A DNA stretch of 64,000 nucleotides from Pachyseris speciosa (GCA_016490735.1 JAEMWC010000998.1:90001-154000), one strand, 5' to 3'; numbered from the stretch's first letter, positions 11,126-22,770 are shown. Made by a program: numbers and translations. Notes: generated by a model from the sequence alone, not told the origin.

Positions 11126-12099
11126 CCGAAAATTCCCCTCTCCCCCATCACTTTTCTATTGGTCCGTCCCTTAGCAAAATAAAATATCCCATACGTACTA
11201 CTGTTGACTGTAGCCTGCGTCGCAGCCAGCCCCGTTCTATACCAGGAAAATCAAAGGGACTACGCCAGTGAAGGCCACATACCACGACAGCAATGGCGGT
11301 GTGAAAAAGTTGCTTAAAAGTGAATTCGATTTTTTGATTTCCTTATCTCGATTGTTTTGTCAAATGCTACCGTAACTCCAAATTCTAAGTCGTGTATTGC
11401 CTCTCCCTTTAGTCAAGGGAATGTAGAATCAAAAAACAGCAAAAACATTAGTGCGATGCATGGGCAATGGGCAAAGTCAAGAATTGTTTGTTTTTCATCA
11501 GTTTTATTCCAGTACCTTGTTATTCTTTATCGTCCTTATGCTTTTTCCTGCCAACTGTATTTTGTGTATTTGGCAGTATTTTACCTGGGTGCTAGGCAAC
11601 GACTGAATTTGCGGCACATGATCCGAACAAAGCGATGAGGAATTTGTAAGGTTGACCAAAACTATGGCGCGTTTTTAGGGTCAAAATTAATATAAAAAAC
11701 TTTTTTCAAGATGACTTTCGAATTGCAACTCTTGTGGAATGATAAATTGCTAATGTAGTTTCTTTTGACATTTTTGGCGAAAACTTGCTTCTTTCTGCAC
11801 GTCCATGTCGTACAGACATAAACATACGCAGGCTATTTTCCGAACATAAGAATGACTTTACACGCAAGATTATTTCCGAAATATCAAAACTCTTACCACA
11901 AAAATTCTTTATAAGGCTCTGTTTCTAATACATTAACGTAAGACACCCGCAAGCGATAAAAAATACCAGCATGGAATTACTATTGAATTACATGTCTTTC
12001 CCCAAATTTTCTGCGAATTAACTCACCACGCAAATTTTCTGCAAAAAATCAATCAGGCGTTCCAGTCTTGAAATGTCACGTGATATCAACTTTCCCATG

Positions 12100-12600
12100 A
12101 CGCCCTGAGGCCCACATGTCACACAATTTGTCACATCTGGAAACTTGGTTGGGTTGTTCTTTATCGATCGTTTCTTTCTTTCCGTCGTTCTTTATCAGGT
12201 ACAAGGGATCCAAATTTACTACGCGAGTGCGCGCAGCGCTTGTTGGAGACAGCGGACTTTATCCGTAACCAGACCGCTGCTGTAACGTCCACAACGCAGC
12301 CGAACCACAACAACAACCTCGAGCTCGACAACCGCGCAACCTCAACCAAACAGCGCAACTGTTAGGAGTGAGCACAACCGACTATTTGGCTACCGGCCGC
12401 CAGCTCCGTCACGAGCTCCTCGAAATTCTCGTGCAAATAGTCGGGGAACGCGCCGCTCGCCCTACACAAACGCAGCCGTAGGTCGTGCGAGCTCATGTGG
12501 AGCAGGTCGTTCGTATGTATGGCGACAGCCGGACAGCAAACGTCACCGTCAACCTCAGAGAGGATTGACCTGTCACTGAACGGCGTTAAAAAAAAGGGGG
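12100..12600. other. GC-rich unexplained segment inside the Penelope element
   Basis: This stretch is clearly richer in G+C than its surroundings and lies between the left inverted repeat and the end of the RT frame. On the plus strand one frame gives a helix-like reading (for example TTDYLATGRQLRHELLEILV, then VRAHVEQVVRMYGD) interrupted by stops. It may be a decayed coding segment of another element. Not recognised. Confidence 0.4.
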
Positions 12601-12601
12601 G

Positions 12602-14777
12602 TTAGATAGGCCTGCGCGACTCCCACTCGCGTGTTTTTAGCCTTGAAGCTATTTTTTTTCCTCTAACGAGTATGTCTTTCAGGGAACGCCCTCTCTTGTA
12701 GGATATAAGTGGTGGTTCCTTAAATATTTCTCTGAGCGTCGGTTGTTTCTCAATAAAATGCCATTTGCTCATGAGGATTTCTTTTAAGTTTGGCACTGAT
12801 GGGTGATATTCCGTTACAAACGGCAAGATTCGTTTGTTTTCTTTCTCTTTTTGTCGGAGTGCTTGTTTCCTGTTTTGAAACTTTACTTCTGAGAGGTTTC
12901 CTTGGATGAAGGCTTTAGGGTAACCTCTATCAACAAGGTGTGTTTTGAAATTTTCTAGTTTCTCTTCAAATATTGTTTTAGAAGAGTTTGTCCTCAGAAG
13001 TCTTAAAGCCTCTCCTTTCACAAATCCCCTCCTAACACCGGGTGGGTGACAGGATGAGAAATGTGTATATTGAAATGTCTCAGTAGGCTTGAAATGGATT
13101 CGCACATCAAGAACTGATGTTGTTTCGAATCTTGCACCTTTGTATATGGTGGTGTCCAAGAAAGTTATTTCAGTTTCTGAAACTTCAGCCGTGAATTTAA
13201 TTGTAGGGTGGTGTTTGTTTGCTTTCTCAATGAACTGTGTTATATCTCCTCTGTTTGTGTTCCAGAGGGAGAAAATGTCGTCTATGTAGCGTTTCCAAAC
13301 GAGCGGTTTAATCACGCTTTGGCTTATAATTTCTGTTTCGACTTTTGCCATGAAGATATTGGCGAAGGAAACAGCCATTTTCGTCCCCATAGCAGTTCCA
13401 TGTGTTTGGAGATAATCTCGTCCATTAAATTGGAACTAATTTTCTTGCAAAATAAGCCTTAGCGCTTCTTGAAGCTGTTGAGTAGGAATAGGAGGTTTGT
13501 TTTTATGGAATGCATCATATGCTGCGCATATTGTTCGGATTCCTTCCTCCTGTGGTATATTTGTATATAAGCTCGTTACGTCCATTGAAACAAGGATAGT
13601 CCCCTTTGGGACTTTCGTTCTCTCTATGAAGTTGATAAAATCAGTGGTGTCTTTCAGATATGACTTCTGCTGTTTTGCTATAGGCTGAAGAAGTCTGTCA
13701 ACAAATGTTGATAGTTTCTCCGGGGCTATCGCACCCTGATATTATTGGTCTCCCGACTGGTATCGGTTTGTGAATTTTTGTCAGGGTGTAGAAAACTGGA
13801 ATTCGAGGCGGGTTTGGTGCTTTACAAAACCATTTTTTAGTTGCTTCGTCCATGTGGTTTTTGTGGTAGAGTTCATTAACTAGTTGTCGGACTTTGCGGC
13901 TTGTCTCATCTACCATTGGTTTTTCAAGTGACCTGTAGTGTTCAGTGTTATCTAGTTGAATTTGACCCTCTTTGATTTTGTCTTGTGTGTTGAACACAAC
14001 AGTGGTCGTCCCTTTATCTGCTTTTTTAAGGTTGATTTCGTTGTCTTGCTTTAATGCCTTAAGTGCCCTCTGTTCGGCTGGTGGCAGATTATTTTTTGGT
14101 TTTGTGAGTTTGGTTTCCACTAATTTAACCTTAACCTCTTCTAGATAGCTCTCTAGGGCGATTGATGGTTGTATTGGTGGTTTCCATGTGGATTTAACGT
14201 GGAATGGATGTGGTTCATTTTCCTGCCCGTGAAAAATGTATCGTAGTCTCATTCTTCTTGCGAAGCTATCAAAGTCACGCAAGAGTTGCCGTTGTATTTG
14301 CTCCTCGTTAGTCACGGGTGTGGGAATAAATTTCAGCCCTTTCGCCAGAAGGTTAATCTGGTCGTTGGTGAGATCTTTATTAGAGAGGTTTTTTATGTGG
14401 TTTTTGTTTTTTTCAAGCCTCGCGTTTATATTTCTTTTGTTTTTGATTTGTTTGCGGTCTTTCCGCTTTCTGTTCGACAGTGGTTTGGTTAAAGGTTTCC
14501 ATTTGGCCCTGTCATTATCTAATGACTCAGTGAACAGGCATTTGTACTGTTTAAATTGTTTATTATCCTTGCCTTTTACAGTTGACATTAGATCGCTGAA
14601 CTCGGCCATTTTCTTTTCTAGGTTTTCTGCTATCTTGTATATATTGTTGAGCGATACAGTGTTTTCTCTAGGCGCCGAGTGTTTTCCTTTCTTGGTTTTT
14701 GAAAATGTAGTTACATCAGTGTTTGCGGTTTCGTTAGAAACTTTCGATCGTTTTCCGCGTTTGATTTCCGATCTCAA
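12602..14777 (-). pseudogene. Penelope-like reverse transcriptase, broken
   Basis: The amino half (14777 to 13698, 359 aa) includes KKADKGTTTVVFNTQDKI, YTLTKIHKP and GRPIISGCDSP, typical of Penelope RTs. A one-base shift near 13720 moves the reading to a frame with VSMDVTSLYTNIP (motif A). A TAG at 13436-13438 then interrupts it, and it continues from GTKMAVSFANIFMA through the catalytic WKRYIDDIFSLWN to FKPTETFQYTHFSSCHPPG. It ends at RLKTREWESRRPI and a stop at 12602. Penelope RTs are usually followed by a zinc-knuckle GIY-YIG endonuclease; here the frame stops before it. Retrotransposition from this copy is not expected. Confidence 0.8.
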
Positions 14778-14822
14778 CCGATCGGTTTCACGATAATGAA
14801 AACGAGTTAGAGCCTTTAGGAA

Positions 14823-15362
14823 CTATTGCTCCGCACTTTTGCGGATGCGTTTAATGTCAGTTTTGAATTCAGTGTCCGATCTTATTCGAGCTCTTGCTGT
14901 GTACTTTAAAGATTCTGAGCATGTTCCTCTCTGTGTGTGTCTTTTTAGCGCCTTTATTGCCCTCTCGGAGTTGTTAATTTTCTCTTCTGCTGACAATGTT
15001 TGGCTGTAATGGCGTTTTCTGTTCTGCTGTTCGTGCTTTGGCTCCTCCTTTATCTCGTGGTACTGCTGCTTTTCAGGTGGCCTTTGGCTGCTTTCATATT
15101 CTTCATCCGTGTCTAAGAAACTCGTTTTCATCGCCTTCAGGTTGTGAAAGTTCCATATTTTCTTCCTCTGTTTCAGAGGCATTTTCTTTGCTTGTGCACT
15201 AGCTGCTATCCTCCACAAATGACGAGCTACTTGTTGCAATCGGTACAATACGTAGTCCGCCACATCATCACTCGAATCTTGCTCTAGTCTCTTAGAGAGG
15301 TCGATGAGATGTAGACGAAGATTCACCAAAAAATCAGCAGTAGAGCTCATTTTCGATTTCAC
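14823..15362 (-). CDS. Upstream ORF of the Penelope-like element
   Basis: A 179-aa frame precedes the RT frame by 45 bp on the same strand, inside the same inverted repeats. It starts MKSKMSSTADFLVNLRLHLI and is basic and probably helical or coiled in its middle (KKMPLKQRKKIW, KRHYSQTLSAEEKI), ending RIRKSAEQ. It may be the element's first protein or the 5' part of the polyprotein separated by a stop. I recognise no domain. A shortened relative of the 3' part of its coding sequence is present in the deleted copy at 57.1-57.6 kb, which supports that it belongs to the element. Confidence 0.55.
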   Translation of the reverse strand: MKSKMSSTADFLVNLRLHLIDLSKRLEQDSSDDVADYVLYRLQQVARHLWRIAASAQAKKMPLKQRKKIWNFHNLKAMKTSFLDTDEEYESSQRPPEKQQYHEIKEEPKHEQQNRKRHYSQTLSAEEKINNSERAIKALKRHTQRGTCSESLKYTARARIRSDTEFKTDIKRIRKSAEQ

Positions 15363-16599
15363 TACGCGAACACGGCCGGTCTAGGTCGAGGGAAGCGATC
15401 CGAAGGCATCGTGGGATAGATCACGTGACATTTCAAGACTGGAACGCCTGGTTGATTTTTTGCAGAAAATTTGCAGGGTGAGTTAATTCGCAGAAAATTT
15501 GGGGAAAGACATGTAATTCAATAGTAATTCGATGCTGGTATTTTTTATCGCTTGCGGGTGTCTTACGTTGATATATTAGAAACAGAGCTTTATAAGGAAT
15601 TTTTGTGGTAAGAGTTTTGATATTTCGGAAATAATCTTGCGTGTAAAGTCATTCTTATGTTCAGAAAATAGCCTACGTATGTTTATGTCTCAAGCCAAGA
15701 ACCGTGCAGAAAGAAGTAAGTTTTCGCAGAAAATGTGAAGAAAAACTTAATTGGCAATTAACCATGTAACAAGAGTTGCAACAACTGGAAAGTAATGGTA
15801 AAGAAAAACACTTGTACGCCATGGAACGTGCAGAAAGAAGCAAGTTTTCGCAAAAAATGTCAAAAGAAACTGCATTAGCAATTAATCATTCCACAAGAGT
15901 TGCAATTCGAAAGTCATCTTGAAAAAAGTTTTTAATATTAATTTTGACCCTAAAAACGCGCCATACAAAACAGGATGAAATGCTCATAACTTATACATCT
16001 GACAATGCTGAACTACGCTTGTGAATTACTTCTATTTTCGGTTGAGTAAGACGAAACTACGTTTGGTCACCAAGTGTTAACGCTAAAACTACAGTGTCAT
16101 CAGGGACAACTTGACTGGTTTCCAACGGTAACAATATCAGCAGGCGCGCATCACTTACCATGAAAGCCCGCCAAATTTGGAAGAGACAAACGACCTCGGC
16201 CAGTACTAGTATGTTGTTCTCCGCGTTTTGCTGCTTATGATTTCAAAGGCCGACAAGTTGCCACTGGAAACGGAGCTAGTTGCCCATGACAACGACACCA
16301 TTTTAGCGTTAAAAACTGGTGATCAAACTTGGTCGCGCGTTACTCAACTGATAATCGTGGTATATAAGAACAATACCCTCCATCTGGAGCGAAAATATGC
16401 TATGATTTTTGTCCGCGGACATTATCTGTTCCGAGTAGCAAACAGTTTTCCGAGAGCGTTTTTCCAGTTTCACTCGAATCGAGAGACCAAAATGGCGGCC
16501 TGTCGAACTCAACGATCGGCATCTACGATCTCACGGAAAAATAGGGGAGTGTGAACAGTCTAAAATATTTGATGCCTGATTATAATACAGTACACGACA

Positions 16600-16897
16600 G
16601 TCGACCGATATACCACCGACAGTCGACCGATATTCCACCGACAGTCAATGATTAACGTATCGGTCGAGTGTTGGCCGACATATCGACCGATACTCGGCCG
16701 ATATCTCGGTCGACATATCGACCGATACTCGACCGATATCTCGACCGACATATCGATCGACATATCGACTGACATATCTCGGTCGATACATCGGTCGAGT
16801 GTCGGCCGATATATCGACCGATACATCGGCCGAGTATCGGTAGATATGTCGACCGACACTCGGCCGATGTATCGGTCGATATATCGGTCGAGGGGTG
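16600..16897. repeat. CpG-rich 12-bp palindromic satellite
   Basis: About 300 bp consist almost entirely of variants of a 12-bp unit such as tatcgaccgata and its reverse complement tatcggtcgata. The left half mostly reads cgaccgata and the right half tatcggtcg, so the array is itself roughly an inverted repeat. Each unit has two or three CpGs, striking in this AT-rich setting. Both strands stay open in several frames (YRSIYRP, DRYIGRVSVD), which is a side effect of the repeat, not coding. Confidence 0.8.
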
Positions 16898-17424
16898 CAC
16901 AAAATACACATGATCCCAATATTTTTGCTTAGGAGACAGCGAACTGTTAAAATATTAAAATTCGATCTGAATTTGCATATTTGTAGCGCGTTTAATGTTG
17001 TATACGCAGAATGCTCACTACAGGGTAGACTTTGGAAAAATCCTTCGTCCTATTTGCTTCGCGGCCTAAAAAAGTCGCTCCTCTAGCCTCGGCTTCTTAG
17101 CTGTGGGACTCGAGAGGTCGACTTGTGGCATGTCTAGCTATCCCGTGACATCATTAGACCTGCCGCTGATACGTAACTGAGCTCAGCGGTCTCAATAATT
17201 TTGGAGGGAAGGAAAGTGCGCGAAAAATAAGGTTTATTTTGGTCTTGGTTTCGGTAAGCAATTTTTTTACCAGCTGGTTTTACTCAGGTCATCTGCTTTG
17301 TTTGACATGCCAAAGACAAAGACAAGCAGAGAGAACACTAAGGAAGAGATTTATAGCGGAGCACCACTGGTAAGAAAAAATAGTAACCCATCTTTCGAGA
17401 AAATTTGGTTTTTTCACCTTACGT

Positions 17425-17643
17425 ACGCACCCGGAGGGGGGGGGGGGGGACTCCCTTATATGGGCTATATAGGTATGTGCGGCCCCAAAGGGTATGGTTT
17501 TTTGGCCGTTTTGGTCTGAAATAGGGTATCGAGATTTACCATCAACAAAAGCCCTTCTTTTTTATCTTTTAATTGTGTTTACGCCAACCGTGTACGTGAA
17601 ATAGGTCTGAAATGGGGTATCAAATTTTTGGTCAGGTCTGAAA
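17425..17643. repeat. Left part of an interspersed repeat interrupted by the Penelope insertion
   Basis: Starts near gtacgcacccgga and a run of G, then repeated phrases of the type 'tctgaaatagggta'. The matching right part (18765-18870) resumes with tctgaaacagggtaagg and ends with a C run, a G run and gtacgtacgt. The two parts are one older repeat split by the 17.66-18.75 kb insertion. Confidence 0.6.
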
Positions 17644-18764
17644 TAGGGTAGGGAAAAAAATAAAACACAAACAACGGAGATAAACATGGTAAACCAACGC
17701 ATTTTATATAGACTTGACGTTTCGTATGCTAGGCAACATACATTTTCAAAACATCCATTTACCGGAAGAAGATATTCACTGGCCTCTACACCAAATGGGA
17801 TTCTTTCACACCGCGCAAATACAAAATTTTAATTTTTTGAGATTAAAATCTCATTCGTACGCTCACTTATCGTTGTTATCGAATTTGCTCCACGCCTTCT
17901 TTTTGCAATCTGCTCTCAATGACCTCCGGAAACTTCTTCTACAAAATGGTTACCCTCAAGGTATAATTACCTGGAACATTAACGATGTTTTGAACAGAAA
18001 CAGAAACAAGCCCAACAGCCCTGTCTTGACAGTTCCTAAGCAAGATATAATCATCCTGTTACCTTACTTAGGTCTACAGAGCAACCAAATCGCTAAACGC
18101 CTGAGATCCTGTGTTTACAATTTCTACCCCTGCGTCAACCTTAAGACAGTTTTTCAGAACACACTCCGCATCAAGTCTTTCTTTCCTTACAAGGACCGCT
18201 TAAACCGCTCTCAGAAGTCTAAAGTCATTTATAAGGCCGGTTGCTGGGACTGCACTGATTTTTACATCGGTAAGACAAAAAGAAGACTTCATGACAGGAA
18301 AACTGAACATTTCAAGGCCCTCGCTAAAAATGACCACACATCAGCTATTGCTGATCACGTTAAAACCACTGGACACAACATCAAGTGGGATCATTTTGAC
18401 ATTTTAGCGTCGGGCAAAACCGATTATCATTGCAAAATTAAGGAAACCTTATTTATCCAAGAACTTAAGCCAGCTTTAAATGTAAACATTAGTAGTGAGA
18501 AGTTGTTGCTTTATTAATAAGGTGTACCTTTTACATATTTACTGTTAAGATAGTTTTTCTTAATCTCGGTTCCAGACCCCTGTATTAAAAGTATATAAAC
18601 AGTTTTCAAAAATTGTAACGGTCACTTTTGAAAATGTATGTTGCCTACGAAACGTCAAGTCTATATAAAATGCGTTGGTTTACCATGTTTATCTCCGCTG
18701 TTTGTGTTTTATTTTTAATCAAGCTACGAAGGCCTAACAACAAGAGTTTATAGGGTAGGGAAAA
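17644..18764 (+). mobile_element. Truncated Penelope-like insertion with inverted ends and 14-bp target duplication
   Basis: The 14-bp sequence tagggtagggaaaa occurs at 17644-17657 and again at 18751-18764, as expected for a target-site duplication. Just inside, 17661-17750 and 18626-18711 are reverse complements over about 88 bp (left: taaaacacaaacaacggaga; right: its inverse). Between them lies a plus-strand GIY-YIG coding fragment. A 5'-truncated Penelope-like element with an inverted terminal repeat explains this arrangement. Confidence 0.8.
17714..18517 (+). pseudogene. Penelope-like C-terminal fragment with GIY-YIG endonuclease
   Basis: From about 17890 the frame is clean: SALNDLRKLLLQNGYPQGII, then VPKQDIIILLPYLG, then a zinc-knuckle/GIY-YIG region AGCWDCTDFYIGKTKRRLHD followed by TEHFKAL, DHVKTTGH, KETLFIQELKPALNVN and a stop at 18515-18517. 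These match the order in Penelope endonucleases: CxxC, YIG, the Arg, the metal-binding Glu and the Asn. Upstream, the conserved 'LYTKWDSFTPRKYK' reading lies in another frame, so there are at least two shifts. The RT proper is missing. The endonuclease would nick target DNA to prime reverse transcription. Confidence 0.8.
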
Positions 18765-18917
18765 TAGCAGATTTTGGTCTGAAACAGGGTAAGGGTTTTA
18801 GGAAGGGGACCGCACATCCCCACCCAATTTTTCTGGTAGTACCCCCCCCCGGGGGGGGTGTACGTACGTACGTCCGTACCTACGTCCGCCGATTTATGTA
18901 CGCGCTGTAAAATGTCC

Positions 18918-18918
<1 letters not shown>

Positions 18919-18959
<41 letters not shown>

Positions 18960-18960
18960 C
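18919..18960. repeat. (AAT)n microsatellite
   Basis: About 13 uninterrupted taa/aat triplets followed by a YY1-like caacATGGCGG. Confidence 0.9.
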
Positions 18961-18969
18961 CAACATGGC

Positions 18970-20060
18970 GGAAATACTCCAGTTAACCACCCAGTTTACA
19001 GCATACATCGTTCATGTTATTGTCAATTGACACCTGTCAAACCAAGGTATTCGCAGACCATTATCATGTGACCATATCGCGGGCTCAAGTTTGAAGGTCA
19101 TCGAGGTTGGCTGTTTTTTATTTAAGTTTACCGCTGACTGGCTTTTGATTGGATCGCAGGCTCAAGCCAGGTATAGAACCCCCAAACCAAAACGAGGCTT
19201 AATGTTTCGCGCGCTTTCCACGGCTCGAAATTTCACATTCAGTTGCTTTCTTCATGTTGAGCAAAACCACTTCATCTTCTTTCGAATTTCTTCGCGTAAA
19301 AGGCATAAAAATCAGGAACTAGTTTAAAGATACTCCGGAAGGTGAATTTGCAAGTGCTAAAACGGAAGAGCAAGATATTTTTCTCAGGAAAAGCTTAAGA
19401 CTTGGATCCACTTGCATGGAGTTCGGATTAATCCGAGCTCCATGCAAGTGGATGAATTGTATGGTTGAAAAACAAAATGATTCAACGCATCTTGCAGCTC
19501 ACCAAGAAAAGTCACTTAACAGTTCACCGGCATTAATGGAAGGAACGAGTACTAAGCTCAAACTTAGTGGAAGAAGTTCTTCCTCTGGACAAACCGATGG
19601 CTATTTTTGGAGATTCGTGTTTTCACTCAAGCCGGATACGTATTTTCAAGAACCTCTACATCACAGGTAAATTAAAGAAATTGAAACTTAACATTTGGTT
19701 TAATCGTTGTTACAAACGTTTCCTTAAGGTAGAAACGCGTATTAGGTTTTGCTTTTCAATTTTCTCCTCCTTATTTTTATATACTGATAAGAATGACCGA
19801 TGATGGGATACTTAAGTATCTCACCCCTCCCTTCATAACTGCCAACCCCATCTCCCAAATAATCCCGGTTGAGAGAATTTGATTAAGTAGTTATCAGCAA
19901 TCCCACAGCCGGTGTCATGGGACGGAAAGAGCCTCTTCAGACGTACTTGGTGGTGCAATTAATTTCTTCCGCTCCAAAGGTAAATTTCACATCCATCCTT
20001 TTGCATTTGACTCATACATCTGCTTATCCTTTATGCACAACTACGTTTTACATTGTTAAA
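18970..20060. other. Intergenic, no gene recognised
   Basis: Short plus-strand frames are present but have no family features. At 19405-19450 the sequence cttgcatggagttcggatta is followed by its near-inverse, a small hairpin of about 20-bp arms. Confidence 0.4.
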
Positions 20061-20866
20061 GTACCGTATTTACTCGATTAAGCGCCTCGGCGTTTATTAA
20101 ATTTTACGCAACTCGGGTGGCATGCGGCACTTATTCAGGGACGCCGCATATTTGAGGGAGGCGCTTATTTAAAAATCATATTTCTGAAAAAAGGATGAGT
20201 TGATGTTAACAGTAAAACAGAAACATCTCCAAAATGTCGGTAACTATCTCGTTTTGCTGGAAAAATGGGCTTGCACCTTGAACTGGCTTTCTTTTTGTTT
20301 ACTAAATTTCATTGTCACTGCTACTGCCGTGCACGTCAGTGGCATGACGTTTGCAACCAATTCGTACCCATACCGTGTAGCACGGCAAGCTCTGTCGTGC
20401 TACACGGCAGTGGTTCGACTTCCTTTCAAACGTCATCCACTGTCGAGCCAAACTCAATTCATTGAAATTATATACGCAATGCACATACCGTTACAAAACC
20501 TACCTGAACCCACAGCACTTATCAGACGTTGAATTTAATTCAACGTCTGAAACCAAGTTAAGCTTTAGTGGAGCCAGCTTAGCACGACATTTGAAATGGG
20601 CCTTAGGTTGGCTTGTTGTGCCGGCGGCCTTAACAACGGAACAGCGCATTGCGAAAATTCTAGAGAGAAGCAAAATGGAAGACAACAGAAGTATAGCTTA
20701 TTCAAACTGAAAAACGTTGTTATCCAGGACAATACGTTTCAGAGCCTGTTTCAGACAATGTTGTGCTGTACTCATATATTTTAGTCATATTCGGAGCGTA
20801 TTCAGGGGTGGTGCTTACTAGTAGTTGCTCTCAGATGCGGCGCTTAATCGGGTGTGGCGGTAATTA
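20061..20866. repeat. Probable terminal-inverted-repeat element with nested hairpin
   Basis: The left end (accgtatttactcgattaag then cgcc) is partly mirrored at the right end (ggcgcttaatcgggtgtggc then ggtaat). Inside at about 20375-20410 is a short hairpin, tagcacggcaagctctgtcgtgcta. Related 'cggcagtagtacgacgtttgaaa' sequence appears at 21535-21605 and 21650-21680. No ORF of a transposase kind. Confidence 0.4.
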
Positions 20867-20984
20867 TCCTTATGGAAAAAGAAATGGTTTTAAATCCTCT
20901 GTTGAGGCAAAATGGCTGATTCCCCTTCATTCCCGACAAATACGAAAACTAACGAAGCCATGACATTAAATCTGATTGAAAATT

Positions 20985-21500
20985 GCGTGTATGTCCCCAC
21001 ACCTATTATCTGGGAAGCAGTCCTCGCAAGTAGCTGAAGTTTTTTGTATTGGCACGCATCCACAACTACTGTCTGTAGTAGCCAAAACTGAATTGGTATG
21101 GTCTCTTAAGACAAGGGCGAATTTACCAAAAACTGGCATAACAAATATTTCAAGAAAAAGAGTAACAAGCAACCAAGTAGTTTTTGGATACATCCCGTGC
21201 GGAAGAGGCATTCCTCACAAAGGGGGTGTGAAAACATACACCACACAAGCAACCAGGGGCGCGTACCCAGAACTACTTCTTGGGACGTGGTCCTCGCAAG
21301 TAGCCAAAATTGAGTTCCAAGCATGTCCCCATTATAGCGACCCCACAAAAAAAATTGGCAATTTCCAAATTCCAGACAAATGTATGAAGAGAGGTAGGAG
21401 TAAGCAACCAAACCACCATTATATTTTTTCGATACCTGCTAAAGAAGAGATAGTCCTCACTAGAGGGGTATGGAAACATGGACCCCACGAGTAGGCAGGG
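20985..21500. repeat. Degenerate tandem repeats, low confidence
   Basis: Phrases such as gtcctcgcaagtagc recur near 21015 and 21290, and 'catgtccccattat'-like text recurs in between, suggesting two or three diverged copies of a 280-300-bp unit. A (gt)n/(gtat)n run follows at 21505-21533. Confidence 0.35.
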
Positions 21501-22457
21501 GCGCGTATGTGTGTGTGTGTGTATGTATGTATGACACGGCAGTAGTACGACGTTTGAAACCATGTCGTGCTACCGCCGCGTAGCACGGCAAGTCTTGCAA
21601 AAGCACGACCCATGCTTAAGTCGAATTTAATTCAATTAATTGAGTTTCGACACGGCAGTAGCACGACGTTTGAAACGGGCATTAGAAAATAATCCGGTGT
21701 GCCCAATCGATGAATTTCGATGATCGTTAAAATTGATTTCCATCGATTTTAATCAAATGTCATCGATTATATCGATTGCCATTGGTGATCGTTTAATAAT
21801 GATTTTTATTATATCTCTCACTTAGTACGCGCGCTGTGATTGGTCAATTTTGCGGGCCGTATTCTACAGTATGGCCCGCTTGACTTCAAAAAGGTTTCTT
21901 TCCCGCGCGCCGGATTAACCTTAGAGATATAATAAATATCTTACTAACCGGGAAAAAACTCGGTCCGTAACTTACAGTACGGACCTCGGACTCGTTTAGT
22001 AAGAGGTATCAAATACGTCTGAGCTACACATTAGTAATTGAAAGTCTTACCTATTCTATTTTTTCCTCTTCCTAAAAAGGAGATTTGGCGTTCAATTGCT
22101 GCTTTTCCTCTAAATGTGTCGAAAATACAAAATCTTGATTGAAACCGTGCTGAAAACTCTTTTCGATATGTCTGCTCATGAAACGTGGACACCACCCACC
22201 CCCACCCCCCCCCCCCTCTAAATAGCCTTCTATATCCTACGTGAACTGACGCAGATTCGTTGAACAACTTTTCTTGAAAGTACAGACTCCTACAAATAAC
22301 AAGACGTCCGGACACTTGCCCCGTTTTTCCGCGTACAGACTAAACAGTTACTATAACAGGAGGCTCCTGACTATAACACAGAAAATTTCGCCTTGCGGCA
22401 GCCAAAGTAAATGTTGCTACCGAAACATTTGGTCACGTTCAGGTAGAACCAGGGAGG

Positions 22458-22690
22458 CAGGGATGGCGTAGTGGTGGCCTAGTTTTCGATTCCTGCGATT
22501 CCCGGACTTAGCGTCATATGTGGGTTGGGGTACTCCGGTTTTCCCCTCTCCTCAAAACCCAACATTTTCAAATTCCAGTTCGATCAGGGTTTCCGAGGGC
22601 CACAGGTTTATCAGTCATAGACTGTTAGTGTCACCCTTCTTAAACAAAGTTGATTGCTTGATTTATTTAGGGCTGTTGTAACTTTAGTGA
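22458..22690 (+). mobile_element. tRNA-derived SINE
   Basis: The head ggatggcgtagtggtggcct resembles a tRNA A-box region. A degraded B-box (tcgattcctgcgattcc) follows, then ggcgtcatatgtgggttg-like and gtactccggttttcccctct sequence. I know this arrangement from a common coral SINE family. The tail continues into a 'ttgcttgatttattta' region without a clear poly-A. Confidence 0.6.
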
Positions 22691-22770
22691 GGAGACGAAC
22701 CGAAATCTGTTTCTGTTACTTATATATCAACACACTCTGATGGAATTTTAATCACTGTTTCATGATTAAA

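Larger units (their letters stand above)
11663..15965 (-). mobile_element. Penelope-like retroelement flanked by long inverted repeats
   Basis: Two long arms, 11663-12084 and 15420-15965, are reverse complements of each other (for example gtcttgaaatgtcacgtgat on the left and its inverse on the right). The right arm is longer because an internal block of about 100 bp, with gtgcagaaagaag and gcaagttttcgc motifs, is duplicated in it. Between the arms, on the minus strand, are an upstream ORF and a broken Penelope-type reverse transcriptase. No GIY-YIG endonuclease follows the RT. Penelope-like elements often carry terminal repeats in inverted or tandem orientation. A 500-bp GC-richer segment (12.1-12.6 kb) between the left arm and the RT end is unexplained. 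Confidence 0.8.

Noticed and set aside
16560..16932. Several overlapping frames on both strands reading YRSIYRP or DRYIGRVSVD repeats
   Set aside because: All are translations of one palindromic 12-bp satellite, open in many frames because the repeat has no stop codons.
18636..18662. tgcctacgaaacgtc at the ends of the 17.6-18.8 kb element as a hammerhead remnant
   Set aside because: The GAAACGTC half is right for Penelope-type hammerheads, but no CTGATGA-like half could be placed. The same holds for gccgaaacatg near 24755 and gagacgaaacgtta near 7895.
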